Positions 37,764 to 46,272 of a DNA stretch of 64,000 bases are shown here, in pieces. Position 1 is the first letter of the stretch; each line of letters starts with the position of its first letter. The notes under the pieces are model-generated. The model was not told the DNA's origin. It made no database searches and saw only the letters and a list, made by a program, of their open reading frames with translations. The position numbers were made by a program, and so were the translations under genes. This DNA is from Phycisphaeraceae bacterium (GTDB taxonomy: Bacteria; Planctomycetota; Phycisphaerae; Phycisphaerales; Phycisphaeraceae): the NCBI GenBank assembly GCA_040222855.1, contig JAVKCD010000019.1, positions 542,912 through 606,911 on the forward strand. Direction: 5' to 3'.

Positions 37764-38060
37764 TCACTGCTTTTGTTGCTCGGCTTGTTTGCGGGCTACT
37801 TGCTCTTCGAGAGATTCTTCTTTGGGTGGGAAGGCGATGTAGATGAAGTAAGCCATGAGCATGGCCCCTGCCGAGGTGTAGGTGAGCCACTTGGTGAGGA
37901 ACTGGACCCAGCCGATGGCTGGAGCCCAGGTCGGCTCAACGGCCGCAAAGCCGTAGCCGACAAACGTGGCGAAGAACCAGAGGAAGAGGCCGAGCAGAGC
38001 AGTCAGCCCGAAGAAGATCGCGAGCTGGCGGGGTGGGAGTCGGATATCAAGTTTTCGCAT
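37764..38060 (-). CDS. Small membrane protein of unknown function
   Basis: 98 residues with two membrane helices (LAIFFGLTALLGLFLWFFAT and TSAGAMLMAYFIYIAF) and a highly charged tail (KEESLEEQVARKQAEQQKQ), probably facing the cytoplasm. No family recognised. It lies 30 bases after accD on the same strand, so it may be co-transcribed with it. The G-rich + strand here contrasts with the C-rich region to the left. Confidence 0.6.
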   Translation of the reverse strand: MRKLDIRLPPRQLAIFFGLTALLGLFLWFFATFVGYGFAAVEPTWAPAIGWVQFLTKWLTYTSAGAMLMAYFIYIAFPPKEESLEEQVARKQAEQQKQ

Positions 38061-38090
38061 GAAACAGCCCCGGGGTAGCTGGTGTCCCGA

Positions 38091-38978
38091 TTACTTGCCG
38101 GCATAGTCGATGAATCTTGAGATCTCAGTTCTCAGGTCGTGTCTTGGGGTGATGCGGTCAACAAAGCCCTTTTCGAGAAGGAACTCGGAGCGTTGGAAAC
38201 CTTTAGGGAGTTCCTGTCGGACCGTGTTGGCGATGACACGGGCGCCAGCAAAGCCGATGCGAGCCTTGGGTTCGGCGATGATAAGGTCGCCGAGCATGGC
38301 GAAGGAGGCCGTGACCCCGCCGTAGGTGGGGTCGGTCAGGACGGAGATGAAGAGTCCGCCAGCGTCGTCGAGCCTTGCGAGGGCAGCAGAGGTCTTGGCG
38401 AGTTGGGCGAGGGCCAAGGCGGACTCCTGCATACGCGCCCCGCCTGAGGCGGAGACGATGATGAGGGGCCGGTCGTCCTCGGTGGCGAGTTCGATGGCGC
38501 GGGTGAGCTTCTCGCCGACGACGGACCCCATGGACGCCATCATGAACTTGGGGTCCATCACGGCGAGGATCACGCCTCGGCCTTTGATGAAGGCTTGTCC
38601 TGTGATGACGGCGTCTTTGGAACCGGTTTTCTGCTGTTCCTCTTTGAGTCGGTCTTTGTAGGGTTTGCGGTCGGTGAACTTCAGAGGGTCCGCAGGCGCA
38701 AGGTCTTCCCAGAGTTCTTCAAAGGAGTCAGGATCGACGATCTGGGTGATGCGCCGTGCGGCATCAACCGGAAAATGGTGATCACACATGGGGCAGACAT
38801 CAAGGTTCTGCTGGACCTGTTTGACGAAGCACATGGCTTCGCAGGCGGGGCAGCGCGACCAGAGGCCCTTGGGCACATCGGATCGCTCCTGGGCTTCAAT
38901 GACGTCCTGCCACGAGCGCGGAATATCAATGCCTGGGGCGCCGTGCGCGGGGGCCTGGGTGACGGGGTTCTCTGGCAA
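38091..38978 (-). CDS. accD: Acetyl-CoA carboxylase carboxyltransferase subunit beta
   Basis: About 295 residues. The zinc ribbon CPAC...CPMC (SRCPACEAMCF, LDVCPMCDHHF) is followed by the carboxyltransferase core: ASMGSVVGEKLTRAIELA, LIIVSASGGARMQESALALA and TDPTYGGVTASFAMLGDL. With AccA it transfers carboxyl from biotin to acetyl-CoA for fatty acid synthesis. A TTG at 38978 with AGGAG seven bases upstream was preferred; an ATG at 39050 (adding 24 residues, no Shine-Dalgarno) is an alternative. No accA is adjacent. Confidence 0.93.
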   Translation of the reverse strand: MPENPVTQAPAHGAPGIDIPRSWQDVIEAQERSDVPKGLWSRCPACEAMCFVKQVQQNLDVCPMCDHHFPVDAARRITQIVDPDSFEELWEDLAPADPLKFTDRKPYKDRLKEEQQKTGSKDAVITGQAFIKGRGVILAVMDPKFMMASMGSVVGEKLTRAIELATEDDRPLIIVSASGGARMQESALALAQLAKTSAALARLDDAGGLFISVLTDPTYGGVTASFAMLGDLIIAEPKARIGFAGARVIANTVRQELPKGFQRSEFLLEKGFVDRITPRHDLRTEISRFIDYAGK

Positions 38979-39074
38979 GTGCAGGCTCCTGAGGCCCACC
39001 CAAGGCCCAGCGTTGGCCGGGTTTGCGGGGCGAGTTGATTGGGCGATCATAGCGGAGCGTGAAGGAGCGTCCAG

Positions 39075-39878
39075 ATGCGGCTGATCCGATATCGGAGTCA
39101 AGAGGGTTTAGTTTGTTCCGGCGTGGAACTGGACGCCGGTCGTGCCGAGCGGCTGGTCGGGGACCCCGTGCGCGAGGGCGTGGTGCGGTCGGGCGAGGTG
39201 GATAAGGTTGAGGCACTGCTGTCGCCGGTGCTGCCGGGCACAATCTACTGCATCGGGCAGAACTACCGGAAGCACGCGATCGAGACAGGGGCGGCGATTC
39301 CGGAGAACCCGGTGATCTTCATGAAGCCCGTGACGGCGGTCCAGCACCCGGGCGGCCCGGTGCGCATTCCCAAGGCTTGCTCGCGGGGCGATGAGGTGGA
39401 TTATGAAGTGGAGCTGGCTGTGGTGATCGGCAAGCACGGCAGGGATATCCCCGAAACACAGGCGCTCGAGCACGTGTTCGGTTACACCGTAGCGAATGAC
39501 ATTTCAGCACGGCGCTGGCAGAAGCACGGGGGCGGGGGGCAGTGGATTCGCGGAAAGAGCTTCGACACGTTCTGTCCCTTGGGCCCGGCGCTGGTGACGA
39601 CGGATGAGATCCCGGACCCACAGACGCTGGCGTTACGGACGACGGTAAACGGGGTGGAGATGCAGAAGAGCAGCACCAGCGACATGATCTTCGGCGTGAC
39701 GAAGCTGATCAGTTTTCTAAGTGCCGACACGACCCTGGAAGCAGGAACGGTGATTCTGACCGGGACCCCCGAGGGGGTTGGCTTCACGCGGAACCCACCC
39801 GTGTTCTTGCGGGCGGGTGATGAAGTCTCGGTGGAGGTGAAGGGGATTGGCGTGCTGACGAATCCGGTAGAGGCTTGA
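39075..39878 (+). CDS. Fumarylacetoacetate hydrolase-family protein
   Basis: 267 residues. Motifs: IYCIGQNYRKHAIETG, PVIFMKPVTAVQHPGG (metal-binding region), EVDYEVELAVVIGKHGRDIP (metal-binding Glu residues), YTVANDISARRWQ and ILTGTPEGVGF. The family hydrolyses or decarboxylates beta-diketone-type acids (fumarylacetoacetate, acylpyruvate, 2-hydroxyhepta-dienedioate); the substrate cannot be read. The gene is divergent from accD and the + strand is G-rich here, unlike its right-hand neighbours. Confidence 0.9.
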   Translation: MRLIRYRSQEGLVCSGVELDAGRAERLVGDPVREGVVRSGEVDKVEALLSPVLPGTIYCIGQNYRKHAIETGAAIPENPVIFMKPVTAVQHPGGPVRIPKACSRGDEVDYEVELAVVIGKHGRDIPETQALEHVFGYTVANDISARRWQKHGGGGQWIRGKSFDTFCPLGPALVTTDEIPDPQTLALRTTVNGVEMQKSSTSDMIFGVTKLISFLSADTTLEAGTVILTGTPEGVGFTRNPPVFLRAGDEVSVEVKGIGVLTNPVEA

Positions 39879-40239
39879 GGACGGGTGTGACCCCAGACTT
39901 GGTGTCTCCTGCGCCGAGCCCATTCACCCTTTTATGGCCGTTACCTTCATCCCAAGCCCCGGCCTGGACCCGCCAAGACTGAGGCCAACCAGCCACACCA
40001 ACCCCCTCAAAAACCCAAACCCCCACCCCGCTTCGAAAAAACCAAACAAACCCTAAACCCAACGCCACAACGAGCCCAAACACCACTACGGGTTTTCCAC
40101 CATTCTCTATAAAAACACTTGCACAGCCACCGCCACCCCGTAAATTTAATAGTAGCGTTCTGACAGAAACCTAGGAGAGGCCCCACAACACCCAACCCCC
40201 GGGACCCTCCATCAACCATCCCCACAGGAGACGGAAGAG
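39879..40239. other. Intergenic region before the PTP-CTERM genes
   Basis: 361 bases. No coding frame. It is C-rich and marks the switch from a G-rich to a C-rich + strand near 39.9 kb. The right half contains a candidate promoter (40119-40146) and a GGAGAGG-like stretch at about 40171; the sequence AGGAG before ATG 40240 is the ribosome site. Confidence 0.5.
40119..40146 (+). promoter_or_regulatory. Candidate sigma-70-type promoter for the first PTP-CTERM gene
   Basis: TTGCAC (40119-40124), a 16-base spacer, then TAAATT (40141-40146) in an AT-rich stretch, about 94 bases before the ATG. A purine-rich AGGAGAGG lies between. Assigned by resemblance only. Confidence 0.4.
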
Positions 40240-41043
40240 ATGAACACCACGCTGAAGTCCGCCATCGCCATGACCACCCTGATGATCGCCACCGCCCCCG
40301 CGATGGCCTACTTCCAGGGCTTCGAAGACCCCGCCTTCGCCCCAGGTGACCCCAACGACTGGAACAACTTCACCGGAACCATCACCCGCGCCACCTCCGG
40401 CACCGCTGGCATCACCTCCGCCACCGGCGTCGCCCACGCTACCGTCTCAGCCGACTCCTCAGGACCCTTCACACGCCTGGGTGGATACAGCTCGACCTTC
40501 GGACCCGGCTTCACCGCATCCCTCGACGTCTACCTCGACACGTCGTGGGTAAACGGCCAGGGCTTCGACTACTCCGTCGCCGTCAACAACCAGGCTGGCG
40601 ACCACCTCCGCGACTTCATCTGGCACGTCGGTGTCGATTCTGGCTCACTCCTCGTCAACGCATCAAACAACACTGATTTCGCATTCAATGCATTTAAACT
40701 CAACAACGAAAACGGCGGAAACAACTACACCGTCGCCTCCACCGGCTGGTACACCTTCGAACAGGTCTTCTACGACAACGCCGGCGCCCTAGCCGTCGAC
40801 TTCAACCTGCTCGACAACCTCGGCAACACCCTCTACTCCATCACCCGAAGCACCCCCACCGACCTGATAGCATCCGTCGTCGGCGGAAACCGCTACGGCT
40901 GGATGACCTACAACAACATCGATGGGCTCGCCGTCGATAACACCTCGCTCTCGGCCAACGGCACCGTCATCCCCACCCCAGCCGCCTTCGGCGCCGGACT
41001 CATCGGCCTCAGCCTCGTCGCCCTCCGCCGTCGCTCTGCCTGA
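40240..41043 (+). CDS. PTP-CTERM (PEP-CTERM-like) secreted protein 1
   Basis: 267 residues. A signal peptide (LKSAIAMTTLMIATAPAMAY) precedes an exported beta-rich body. The C-terminus reads VIPTPAAFGAGLIGLSLVAL then RRRSA: a PTP motif, hydrophobic helix and basic end, the three-part architecture of PEP-CTERM sorting signals with Thr in place of Glu. Such tails are cleaved by exosortases and the proteins released or moved to the surface matrix. No exosortase is in this window. An intrinsic terminator follows at 41073. Confidence 0.82.
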   Translation: MNTTLKSAIAMTTLMIATAPAMAYFQGFEDPAFAPGDPNDWNNFTGTITRATSGTAGITSATGVAHATVSADSSGPFTRLGGYSSTFGPGFTASLDVYLDTSWVNGQGFDYSVAVNNQAGDHLRDFIWHVGVDSGSLLVNASNNTDFAFNAFKLNNENGGNNYTVASTGWYTFEQVFYDNAGALAVDFNLLDNLGNTLYSITRSTPTDLIASVVGGNRYGWMTYNNIDGLAVDNTSLSANGTVIPTPAAFGAGLIGLSLVALRRRSA

Positions 41044-41072
41044 TCCACAACCCAACTAAACCACCAACCAAA

Positions 41073-41097
41073 GCCCACCCGAAAGGGTGGGCCTTTT
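41073..41097 (+). terminator. Intrinsic terminator after PTP-CTERM protein 1
   Basis: GCCCACCC (41073-41080), GAAA loop, GGGTGGGC (41085-41092), then CTTTT. Stable eight-base stem with a GNRA loop and a short T run, as expected for a Rho-independent terminator. Confidence 0.85.
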
Positions 41098-41197
41098 CAT
41101 GCACCCACACCCCCTACAGGTATTCCCACGCTTGACGGCGCCCCAACAACAGCTTCTGATTTGTTATCTGTCTCGTCACATCTCTAGGAGAGGACTC

Positions 41198-41911
41198 ATG
41201 AAACACACCGCCCCCCTTCTCGTGGCACTCTTCGCTACACCCGCCCTCGCCACCACCGTCACCATCGACGCCTACACCTTCGACCTCGACCAGTTCACCG
41301 GTGCCGCCGTCACCTACCGCACCGACGCTTCAGGCGGAACCGTCGACTTCGACGGCAAACTCTGGGACAACGAGGCGGGCGTCGATGGCTTCACACCAGG
41401 TGAGCTCGCCGCAGGACAGTTCGGCTCCGACCCAGGCGACCAGATCACCCTGCAAAAACGCTCCTCACCCGATTGGTTCCAACTCACCTACGCAGGTGCC
41501 GGTATCCCCATCGGCGGAACCAACAACGACACGTTCGTTGTCTACGAGATCACCAGCTCCAACTCAGGCGTCGACCTCGAAGGCACCAGTTGGAAAATCA
41601 GCTTCAACGGCGGAACCCTCATCAACGCCTCCTCCGGCACCGCCTCCTTCCTCACCTATCAACCCACCGCAGAAAACGTCAACCAGATCGCCTTCGACCT
41701 CACCAGCTTCGGCTTCTCCTCCGGCGACTTCCTCAAGTCCGTCTACATCGAAAACATCGACTCCGGCTCCGGAACCTCTGACCCCGACTTCATCTTCACC
41801 GCCCTCGAAGGCATCACCGCCACCGGTGGCCCTACCGTCATCCCCACCCCAGCAGCCTTCGGCGCCGGCCTCATTGGGCTCAGCCTCATCGCACTCCGTC
41901 GCACGAAGTAA
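41198..41911 (+). CDS. PTP-CTERM (PEP-CTERM-like) secreted protein 2
   Basis: 237 residues. The ATG at 41198 is preceded by AGGAGAGG. A signal peptide (HTAPLLVALFATPALATTVT) precedes a beta-rich body with Gly, Ser and Asp repeats. It ends VIPTPAAFGAGLIGLSLIAL then RRTK, the same tail as its neighbours. The function of the body is unknown; a type VI-like fold (YTFDLDQFTG, YEITSSNSGVDL) may bind surface polymers (inference). Its own terminator follows at 41968. Confidence 0.8.
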   Translation: MKHTAPLLVALFATPALATTVTIDAYTFDLDQFTGAAVTYRTDASGGTVDFDGKLWDNEAGVDGFTPGELAAGQFGSDPGDQITLQKRSSPDWFQLTYAGAGIPIGGTNNDTFVVYEITSSNSGVDLEGTSWKISFNGGTLINASSGTASFLTYQPTAENVNQIAFDLTSFGFSSGDFLKSVYIENIDSGSGTSDPDFIFTALEGITATGGPTVIPTPAAFGAGLIGLSLIALRRTK

Positions 41912-41967
41912 GACCCGCCGCAGGCGGGCCGATCACGCTAAACCGCCCCCACAACCCAATCCCCCCC

Positions 41968-41994
41968 AAAGACCCAGGTAACTGGGTCTTTTTT
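41968..41994 (+). terminator. Intrinsic terminator after PTP-CTERM protein 2
   Basis: AAAGACCCAG (41968-41977), GTAA loop (41978-41981), CTGGGTCTTT (41982-41991), then TTTA. A ten-base stem with a run of Ts. Confidence 0.88.
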
Positions 41995-42164
41995 ATCCCA
42001 AACTTAATCAGTTATTTCGTGACCCGAGTAAATACCCTCTAAACGCAACGCGACACTTGCATAATGCCCTGAACGGTGTACCCTAGTAGAGAGTTATGCG
42101 ATTTTATATAGATCGCTTCCGAGGAAAGAGACACACCACAACCCCCGAGAGAAGAGGAATCACC

Positions 42165-42917
42165 ATGAAGAAGCTTGCACTTTTGACCGCCGCCCTCATC
42201 GCATCACCCGCTATGGCCGCCGACGTCACCCCCGACGTCATCTTCGGTTCCGGCAACGCCAACGGCTCCTTCACCGTCGATCAGAACATCAGCGTCGAGC
42301 TCGGCCTCCGTGCCAAGCTCCGTCATGGCCCTACCGGTGCCCCCGCCAATGTTTTCAACTACGACGGCACCGACACCTACTACTTCGTCGCAGGCGTCGC
42401 CCCGACGCAGTCCTTCCCTACCGCCGAGTGGTCCTTCGAGTGGTCGATTAACTCCGACTTCGACGGCTCCACCGGCTGGACCCTGGGCGATCTCACCTAC
42501 GAACTCGCCATGACCTCCGACGTCGGCACCTCGATCACGGCGTTTGATCCCATCAACGCCTTCAACCCCGGCACCGGTTCCGTCCAGTGGGACCACGCGA
42601 TGGGTGACAACAGCACCGGCAATGGCGCCGGCGTCTCGATCTCCAACGGCGTCTCCGATGCCGCTGGCTACGCCACCAACATCGGCAGCCTCAATGTCGC
42701 CCAGAACTCCTGGAAGCCCCACTGGTTCACCCCCGGCTTCAACCCCAACGCCGTTGGCAACTACGACTTCACCCTCAAGGCTTTTACTCAAGGTTTCTTA
42801 GGGCGTGTTGAAGTCGCCTCGACCTCGATGACCGTCCAGGTCGTCCCCACCCCCGCCGCCTTCGGCGCCGGCCTCATCGGCATGGCCGCCGTCCTGCTCC
42901 GTCGTCGCTCGGCCTAA
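42165..42917 (+). CDS. PTP-CTERM (PEP-CTERM-like) secreted protein 3
   Basis: 250 residues. A signal peptide (KKLALLTAALIASPAMAADV) precedes a body with extended beta strands (VIFGSGNANGSFTVDQNISV, NYDFTLKAFTQGFLGRVEVA). The tail VVPTPAAFGAGLIGMAAVLL then RRRSA is nearly the same as in the two genes upstream. The body is unlike those of proteins 1 and 2, so the three share only the sorting tail. AGAGGAA precedes the ATG. An intrinsic terminator follows at 42944. Confidence 0.82.
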   Translation: MKKLALLTAALIASPAMAADVTPDVIFGSGNANGSFTVDQNISVELGLRAKLRHGPTGAPANVFNYDGTDTYYFVAGVAPTQSFPTAEWSFEWSINSDFDGSTGWTLGDLTYELAMTSDVGTSITAFDPINAFNPGTGSVQWDHAMGDNSTGNGAGVSISNGVSDAAGYATNIGSLNVAQNSWKPHWFTPGFNPNAVGNYDFTLKAFTQGFLGRVEVASTSMTVQVVPTPAAFGAGLIGMAAVLLRRRSA

Positions 42918-42943
42918 AGCAACGACAACCCATGATCCCCACC

Positions 42944-42978
42944 AAGGGCCGACGCGAAAGCGTCGGCCCTTTCTCTTG
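42944..42978 (+). terminator. Intrinsic terminator after PTP-CTERM protein 3
   Basis: AAGGGCCGACGC (42944-42955), GAAA loop, GCGTCGGCCCTT (42960-42971), then TTCTCTT. A twelve-base perfect stem with a T-rich tail. Confidence 0.87.
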
Positions 42979-43156
42979 CGCCAAACCACCAGCGCGCGCA
43001 CCAGACCGACCATCCCGCCAACTCCGGGCCATCAACACCCGCCCCGCCGAAAACACAAAACACGCAGGATCGTGCGCACCAACTTCGTCTAGAATGACCC
43101 CGTAAACCACGTTTGATTGACGACCCCGGTCGTCTCCGCGCTGTTTGGAGCCAAAA

Positions 43157-43552
43157 ATGCACATGAAAGCCACCAAAGTCACCGGCCCCAAGGTGGTCCC
43201 CATCCGCTTCCTCCTCGAAGACCCAAAACCCCTGACAGGCAAGGACTTAAAGGAAATTGACCTCAAGGCCGCCGTCGGCCAGTCCGTCCTCGAAGTCGCC
43301 CTCGACAACAACATCAACATCGAACACGCCTGTGGCGGGGTCACCGCCTGCTCCACCTGCCACGTCTATGTCGAGCAAGGAGAAGAACTTACCAACGAAC
43401 CCGAAGACGAAGAACTCGACCGCGTCGACGAAGCTCCAGGCGTCCAGATCAACTCCCGACTCTCCTGCCAGTGCCGAATCCAACAACAAGGCGAACTCGT
43501 CATCAAAGTCCCCGCCTGGAACCGAAACGCCGTCAAAGAAGTCCCTCACTAG
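43157..43552 (+). CDS. fdx: ISC-type [2Fe-2S] ferredoxin (adrenodoxin-like)
   Basis: 131 residues. Cluster ligands C59-x5-C65-x2-C68 (EHACGGVTACSTCHVYV) and C104 (SRLSCQCRI), the adrenodoxin-type spacing, with the acidic stretch EQGEELTNEPEDEELDRVDE between. ISC ferredoxins donate electrons for Fe-S cluster assembly or to redox partners. No iscU/S genes are adjacent. The GGAG six bases before ATG 43157 sets the start. A TAGAAT near 43090 could be a -10. It is convergent with lpxC. Confidence 0.88.
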   Translation: MHMKATKVTGPKVVPIRFLLEDPKPLTGKDLKEIDLKAAVGQSVLEVALDNNINIEHACGGVTACSTCHVYVEQGEELTNEPEDEELDRVDEAPGVQINSRLSCQCRIQQQGELVIKVPAWNRNAVKEVPH

Positions 43553-43578
43553 ACCCGAACCACACCTCCGCCGCTGGT

Positions 43579-44421
43579 CTAACCGTAGATTTCCAAGAGC
43601 TTTACAGCCATCGCCCGGTTCAGCGCATGCCCCGACTTCCGCGCCGTGATCCGCCCCACCAACGGCCGCCCCACCAGCGACAAGTCCCCAATCAGGTCCA
43701 GCAGCTTGTGCCGCGCCGGCTCATCCTCAAACCGCAACCGGTTCGGCCCCAACGGCCCCGAATCACCGACCACCAGCAGCGACTCAGGCGTCAAATGCTT
43801 CCCTAAGCCCTGATCCCGAAGGGCCTTAGCCTCCTCCTCCAACACAAACGTCCGCGCTGGCGCAACCTCCGTCGCATAATCCTCCACCCCCGCCTGATAG
43901 CTCGCCACCGACCGACCCAGAAACGGATGCGGGCGGTAGTCCAGCTCGTAGCTAAACACCGTCCCCGCCTGATCTTCAGGCTCACACACCACCTCACCGC
44001 CCCCGCCTTCAAGTCGAACCCGCTCCCGGATCACCAGCGGCTCAACCTCCCCCTCAAGCCCCGTAACCCCTGCCTGAACAAGAGCTTCAACAAACCCCGC
44101 CGCCGAGCCGTCCAGCGCCGGCACCTCGGGCGCATCCATCTCGATCCGCAGGTCCGTGATCCCCAACCCCACCACCGCCGACAGCACATGCTCCACCGTT
44201 TCCACCATCACCCCATCCACCGCCAGCGTCGTCCGCCGAGGCTGGTCGATGGCATACTCAACCCTCGCTGAAATCAGCGTTTGCGACGCATCCACCCGGA
44301 CAAACCGGACCCCCGCACCGGCCGCATCAGGACAAAACGTCAACCGCACTGGCGTACTCGAAAACAGCCCCACCCCCTCCAGACGCGCCGGTCGCGCGAT
44401 CGTCTTCCGAGGGAATCGCAT
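43579..44421 (-). CDS. lpxC: UDP-3-O-acyl-N-acetylglucosamine deacetylase
   Basis: 280 residues. LpxC motifs: ARPARLEGVGLFSSTPVRLT, the zinc His in ETVEHVLSAVVGLGI (H78), and EPARHKLLDLIGDLSLVGRP with the second zinc His. It removes the N-acetyl group of UDP-3-O-acyl-GlcNAc, the committed step of lipid A synthesis. It is the last gene of bamA-skp-lpxD-lpxC, 12 bases after lpxD. The FabZ fusion seen in some Bacteroidetes and planctomycetes is absent. No lpxA follows in the window. Confidence 0.92.
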   Translation of the reverse strand: MRFPRKTIARPARLEGVGLFSSTPVRLTFCPDAAGAGVRFVRVDASQTLISARVEYAIDQPRRTTLAVDGVMVETVEHVLSAVVGLGITDLRIEMDAPEVPALDGSAAGFVEALVQAGVTGLEGEVEPLVIRERVRLEGGGGEVVCEPEDQAGTVFSYELDYRPHPFLGRSVASYQAGVEDYATEVAPARTFVLEEEAKALRDQGLGKHLTPESLLVVGDSGPLGPNRLRFEDEPARHKLLDLIGDLSLVGRPLVGRITARKSGHALNRAMAVKLLEIYG

Positions 44422-44433
44422 CACCCTAAACCC

Positions 44434-45471
44434 CTATTTCTTCTTGAGTTGCCGGATCAGACCCGGCAGCGACTTAAGCCCCGCGATCTCGCGCATCCAG
44501 TCGCGCATCGGCTTCGCCGGGAACCCGCCCCACGTCTCACCCGCTGGCACATCAAACCCGACCACCGCCGCACCCGCGACAATCGCGCCCGCCCCGATCG
44601 TCACATGGTCACGAAGCACCACCCCACCCGCGATCGTCGCCCCGTCCTCGATGGTCACCGACCCCCCGACGCCCGTGTAACCCGCGATAATCACAAGATT
44701 TCCGATCACGCAGTTGTGCGCAATCTGGACCAGATTATCAATCTTGACTTGGTTCCCGATCGCCGTCGGGCCGAACTTCCCGCGATCAATACAGCTGTTC
44801 GCCCCGATCTCGACATCGTCGCCGATCGTGACCGTCCCGATATGTGGCACCTTGATGATCGCCGGCCCACGCTCATCCTCACCCAGCCGGAACCCAAAAC
44901 CATCGGTCCCGATCGACACGTTGGGGTGAAGCGTGCACCGCTCGCCAATTGTGCACCGCTCGCGGACCACAACCCCTGCAAAAAACTCGGCTTGCGCTCC
45001 GATGACCACATCCGCATCGATATGCACGTTCGCGTGCAGCGTGCCCTCATCCCCCAGGCGCACACGCGGACCGATCACGCAATGAGGCCCGATGCGCACG
45101 TTCTGACCAAGGCTCGCGCTCGGATCAATGACCGCGGTCGGGTGGATGCCGAGATCGGGCTGGTAGTGAGGCGGGGCGAACAACGCCAGGGCCTTGGCCA
45201 TCGCCAGGTCAGCACTCACCACGGTGATGAGCGCCCGCCCGTCACCCGCTTCCAGCTCCACGCCATCAGTAATCAGCGCTGCCGAGGCCCGGGAGTCTCT
45301 CCACTGCCCCGCATATTTGTTGTCGCCGATGAATGCCATCTCGCCGGGCTGGGCGAGCAGCAGGGTGTTCAGCCCGGTGACCCGCAGGTCATCGGGGCCG
45401 CGCAAGACACCGGCGAGCTGTTGGGCCAGCTCGCCGGTGGTGTACGTAGGCGGGGTGGGCGTCTCGGCCAT
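44434..45471 (-). CDS. lpxD: UDP-3-O-acylglucosamine N-acyltransferase
   Basis: 345 residues. The N-terminal uridine-binding domain (about 1-105) is followed by the left-handed beta-helix of hexapeptide repeats ([34 protein letters not shown]) and the catalytic His in QIAHNCVIG, followed by [17 protein letters not shown]. It adds the second acyl chain (amide-linked) to the lipid A precursor. It lies between the skp-like and lpxC genes. Confidence 0.94.
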   Translation of the reverse strand: MAETPTPPTYTTGELAQQLAGVLRGPDDLRVTGLNTLLLAQPGEMAFIGDNKYAGQWRDSRASAALITDGVELEAGDGRALITVVSADLAMAKALALFAPPHYQPDLGIHPTAVIDPSASLGQNVRIGPHCVIGPRVRLGDEGTLHANVHIDADVVIGAQAEFFAGVVVRERCTIGERCTLHPNVSIGTDGFGFRLGEDERGPAIIKVPHIGTVTIGDDVEIGANSCIDRGKFGPTAIGNQVKIDNLVQIAHNCVIGNLVIIAGYTGVGGSVTIEDGATIAGGVVLRDHVTIGAGAIVAGAAVVGFDVPAGETWGGFPAKPMRDWMREIAGLKSLPGLIRQLKKK

Positions 45472-45493
45472 GGGACCTTGGGACGCTGGTGAC

Positions 45494-46096
45494 TCAGCGG
45501 GCCTTGAAGTTGAGGTTCATGCGGTTGATGACCGCGTCGGTGATGTCCACGTCGTCGCTGGCCCAGATGATCTTGCGGAGCTGGACCTGAGCGGTGGCCT
45601 GCTGGGGGGTCTCGAAGCGCTCCTGGAGATCGTTGTCACGGAACAGCACAACATCGATGCCATTCTGCATCGCCACGTCCTCGATCGCATCGACAGCGTC
45701 GGCGTACAGGCTCTTGATGAGGCGGGCGCCCTCGAACTGCAGCTTGCCCTGCTCCCACTTGAGCCAGTTCTCGGCCTCGTAGTTGGCTTCCTGGATCTGC
45801 TCGATGCGCTGGCGGTGGTTGGCGGACCCGGGCTCGAACAGGTCAAGCTCGTTGCGGAGCGCGGTCAGCGACTGGCGCCGCTGTTCGGCCTGCTCCTGGA
45901 CAGCCTCACGCTTCTGATTGATGCTGGCTTCGAGCTGTGACCTCATATCCGAGGCAGCGAAGACGCGTTGGAGGTCAACCACGGCGACGGAGGTTGGTCG
46001 CGCGGCGAGTTGGCCTTGGGCGATGACCCCGCCAACGAGTCCCGAGACGAGCAGGGTGAGTGAGGCGACGAGGATGGTCCACTGGCGAGTGTTCAT
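45494..46096 (-). CDS. skp: OmpH/Skp-family periplasmic chaperone
   Basis: 200 residues. A signal peptide ([20 protein letters not shown]) precedes a coiled-coil body: [20 protein letters not shown] is the typical start, then two long helices and the closing strand [10 protein letters not shown] near [16 protein letters not shown]. Skp trimers hold unfolded outer-membrane proteins in the periplasm and deliver them to BamA. The gene sits between bamA and lpxD, as in proteobacteria and planctomycetes. Confidence 0.87.
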   Translation of the reverse strand: MNTRQWTILVASLTLLVSGLVGGVIAQGQLAARPTSVAVVDLQRVFAASDMRSQLEASINQKREAVQEQAEQRRQSLTALRNELDLFEPGSANHRQRIEQIQEANYEAENWLKWEQGKLQFEGARLIKSLYADAVDAIEDVAMQNGIDVVLFRDNDLQERFETPQQATAQVQLRKIIWASDDVDITDAVINRMNLNFKAR

Positions 46097-46272
46097 GTCG
46101 ATTCCTTGTGATGAGCGATCGCGGGATGTCGATCCGCGCGTCTGGAAGAGTCTGTTTTATCGCTCGTTGTTCTATCAGGATGGGGTGGGGGGGGCAATGC
46201 GGGTGATCCGCGCGGGTTTCCTCGGGGATTACGCCGATGAGCCCGAGCCGGTTCGGCTTTTCGGGGCCCTGT

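Noticed and set aside
42050-42130. Possible riboswitch in the AT-rich leader before PTP-CTERM protein 3
   Set aside because: No stable conserved aptamer-like fold is evident; the stretch fits a promoter with TATATA-type elements better.
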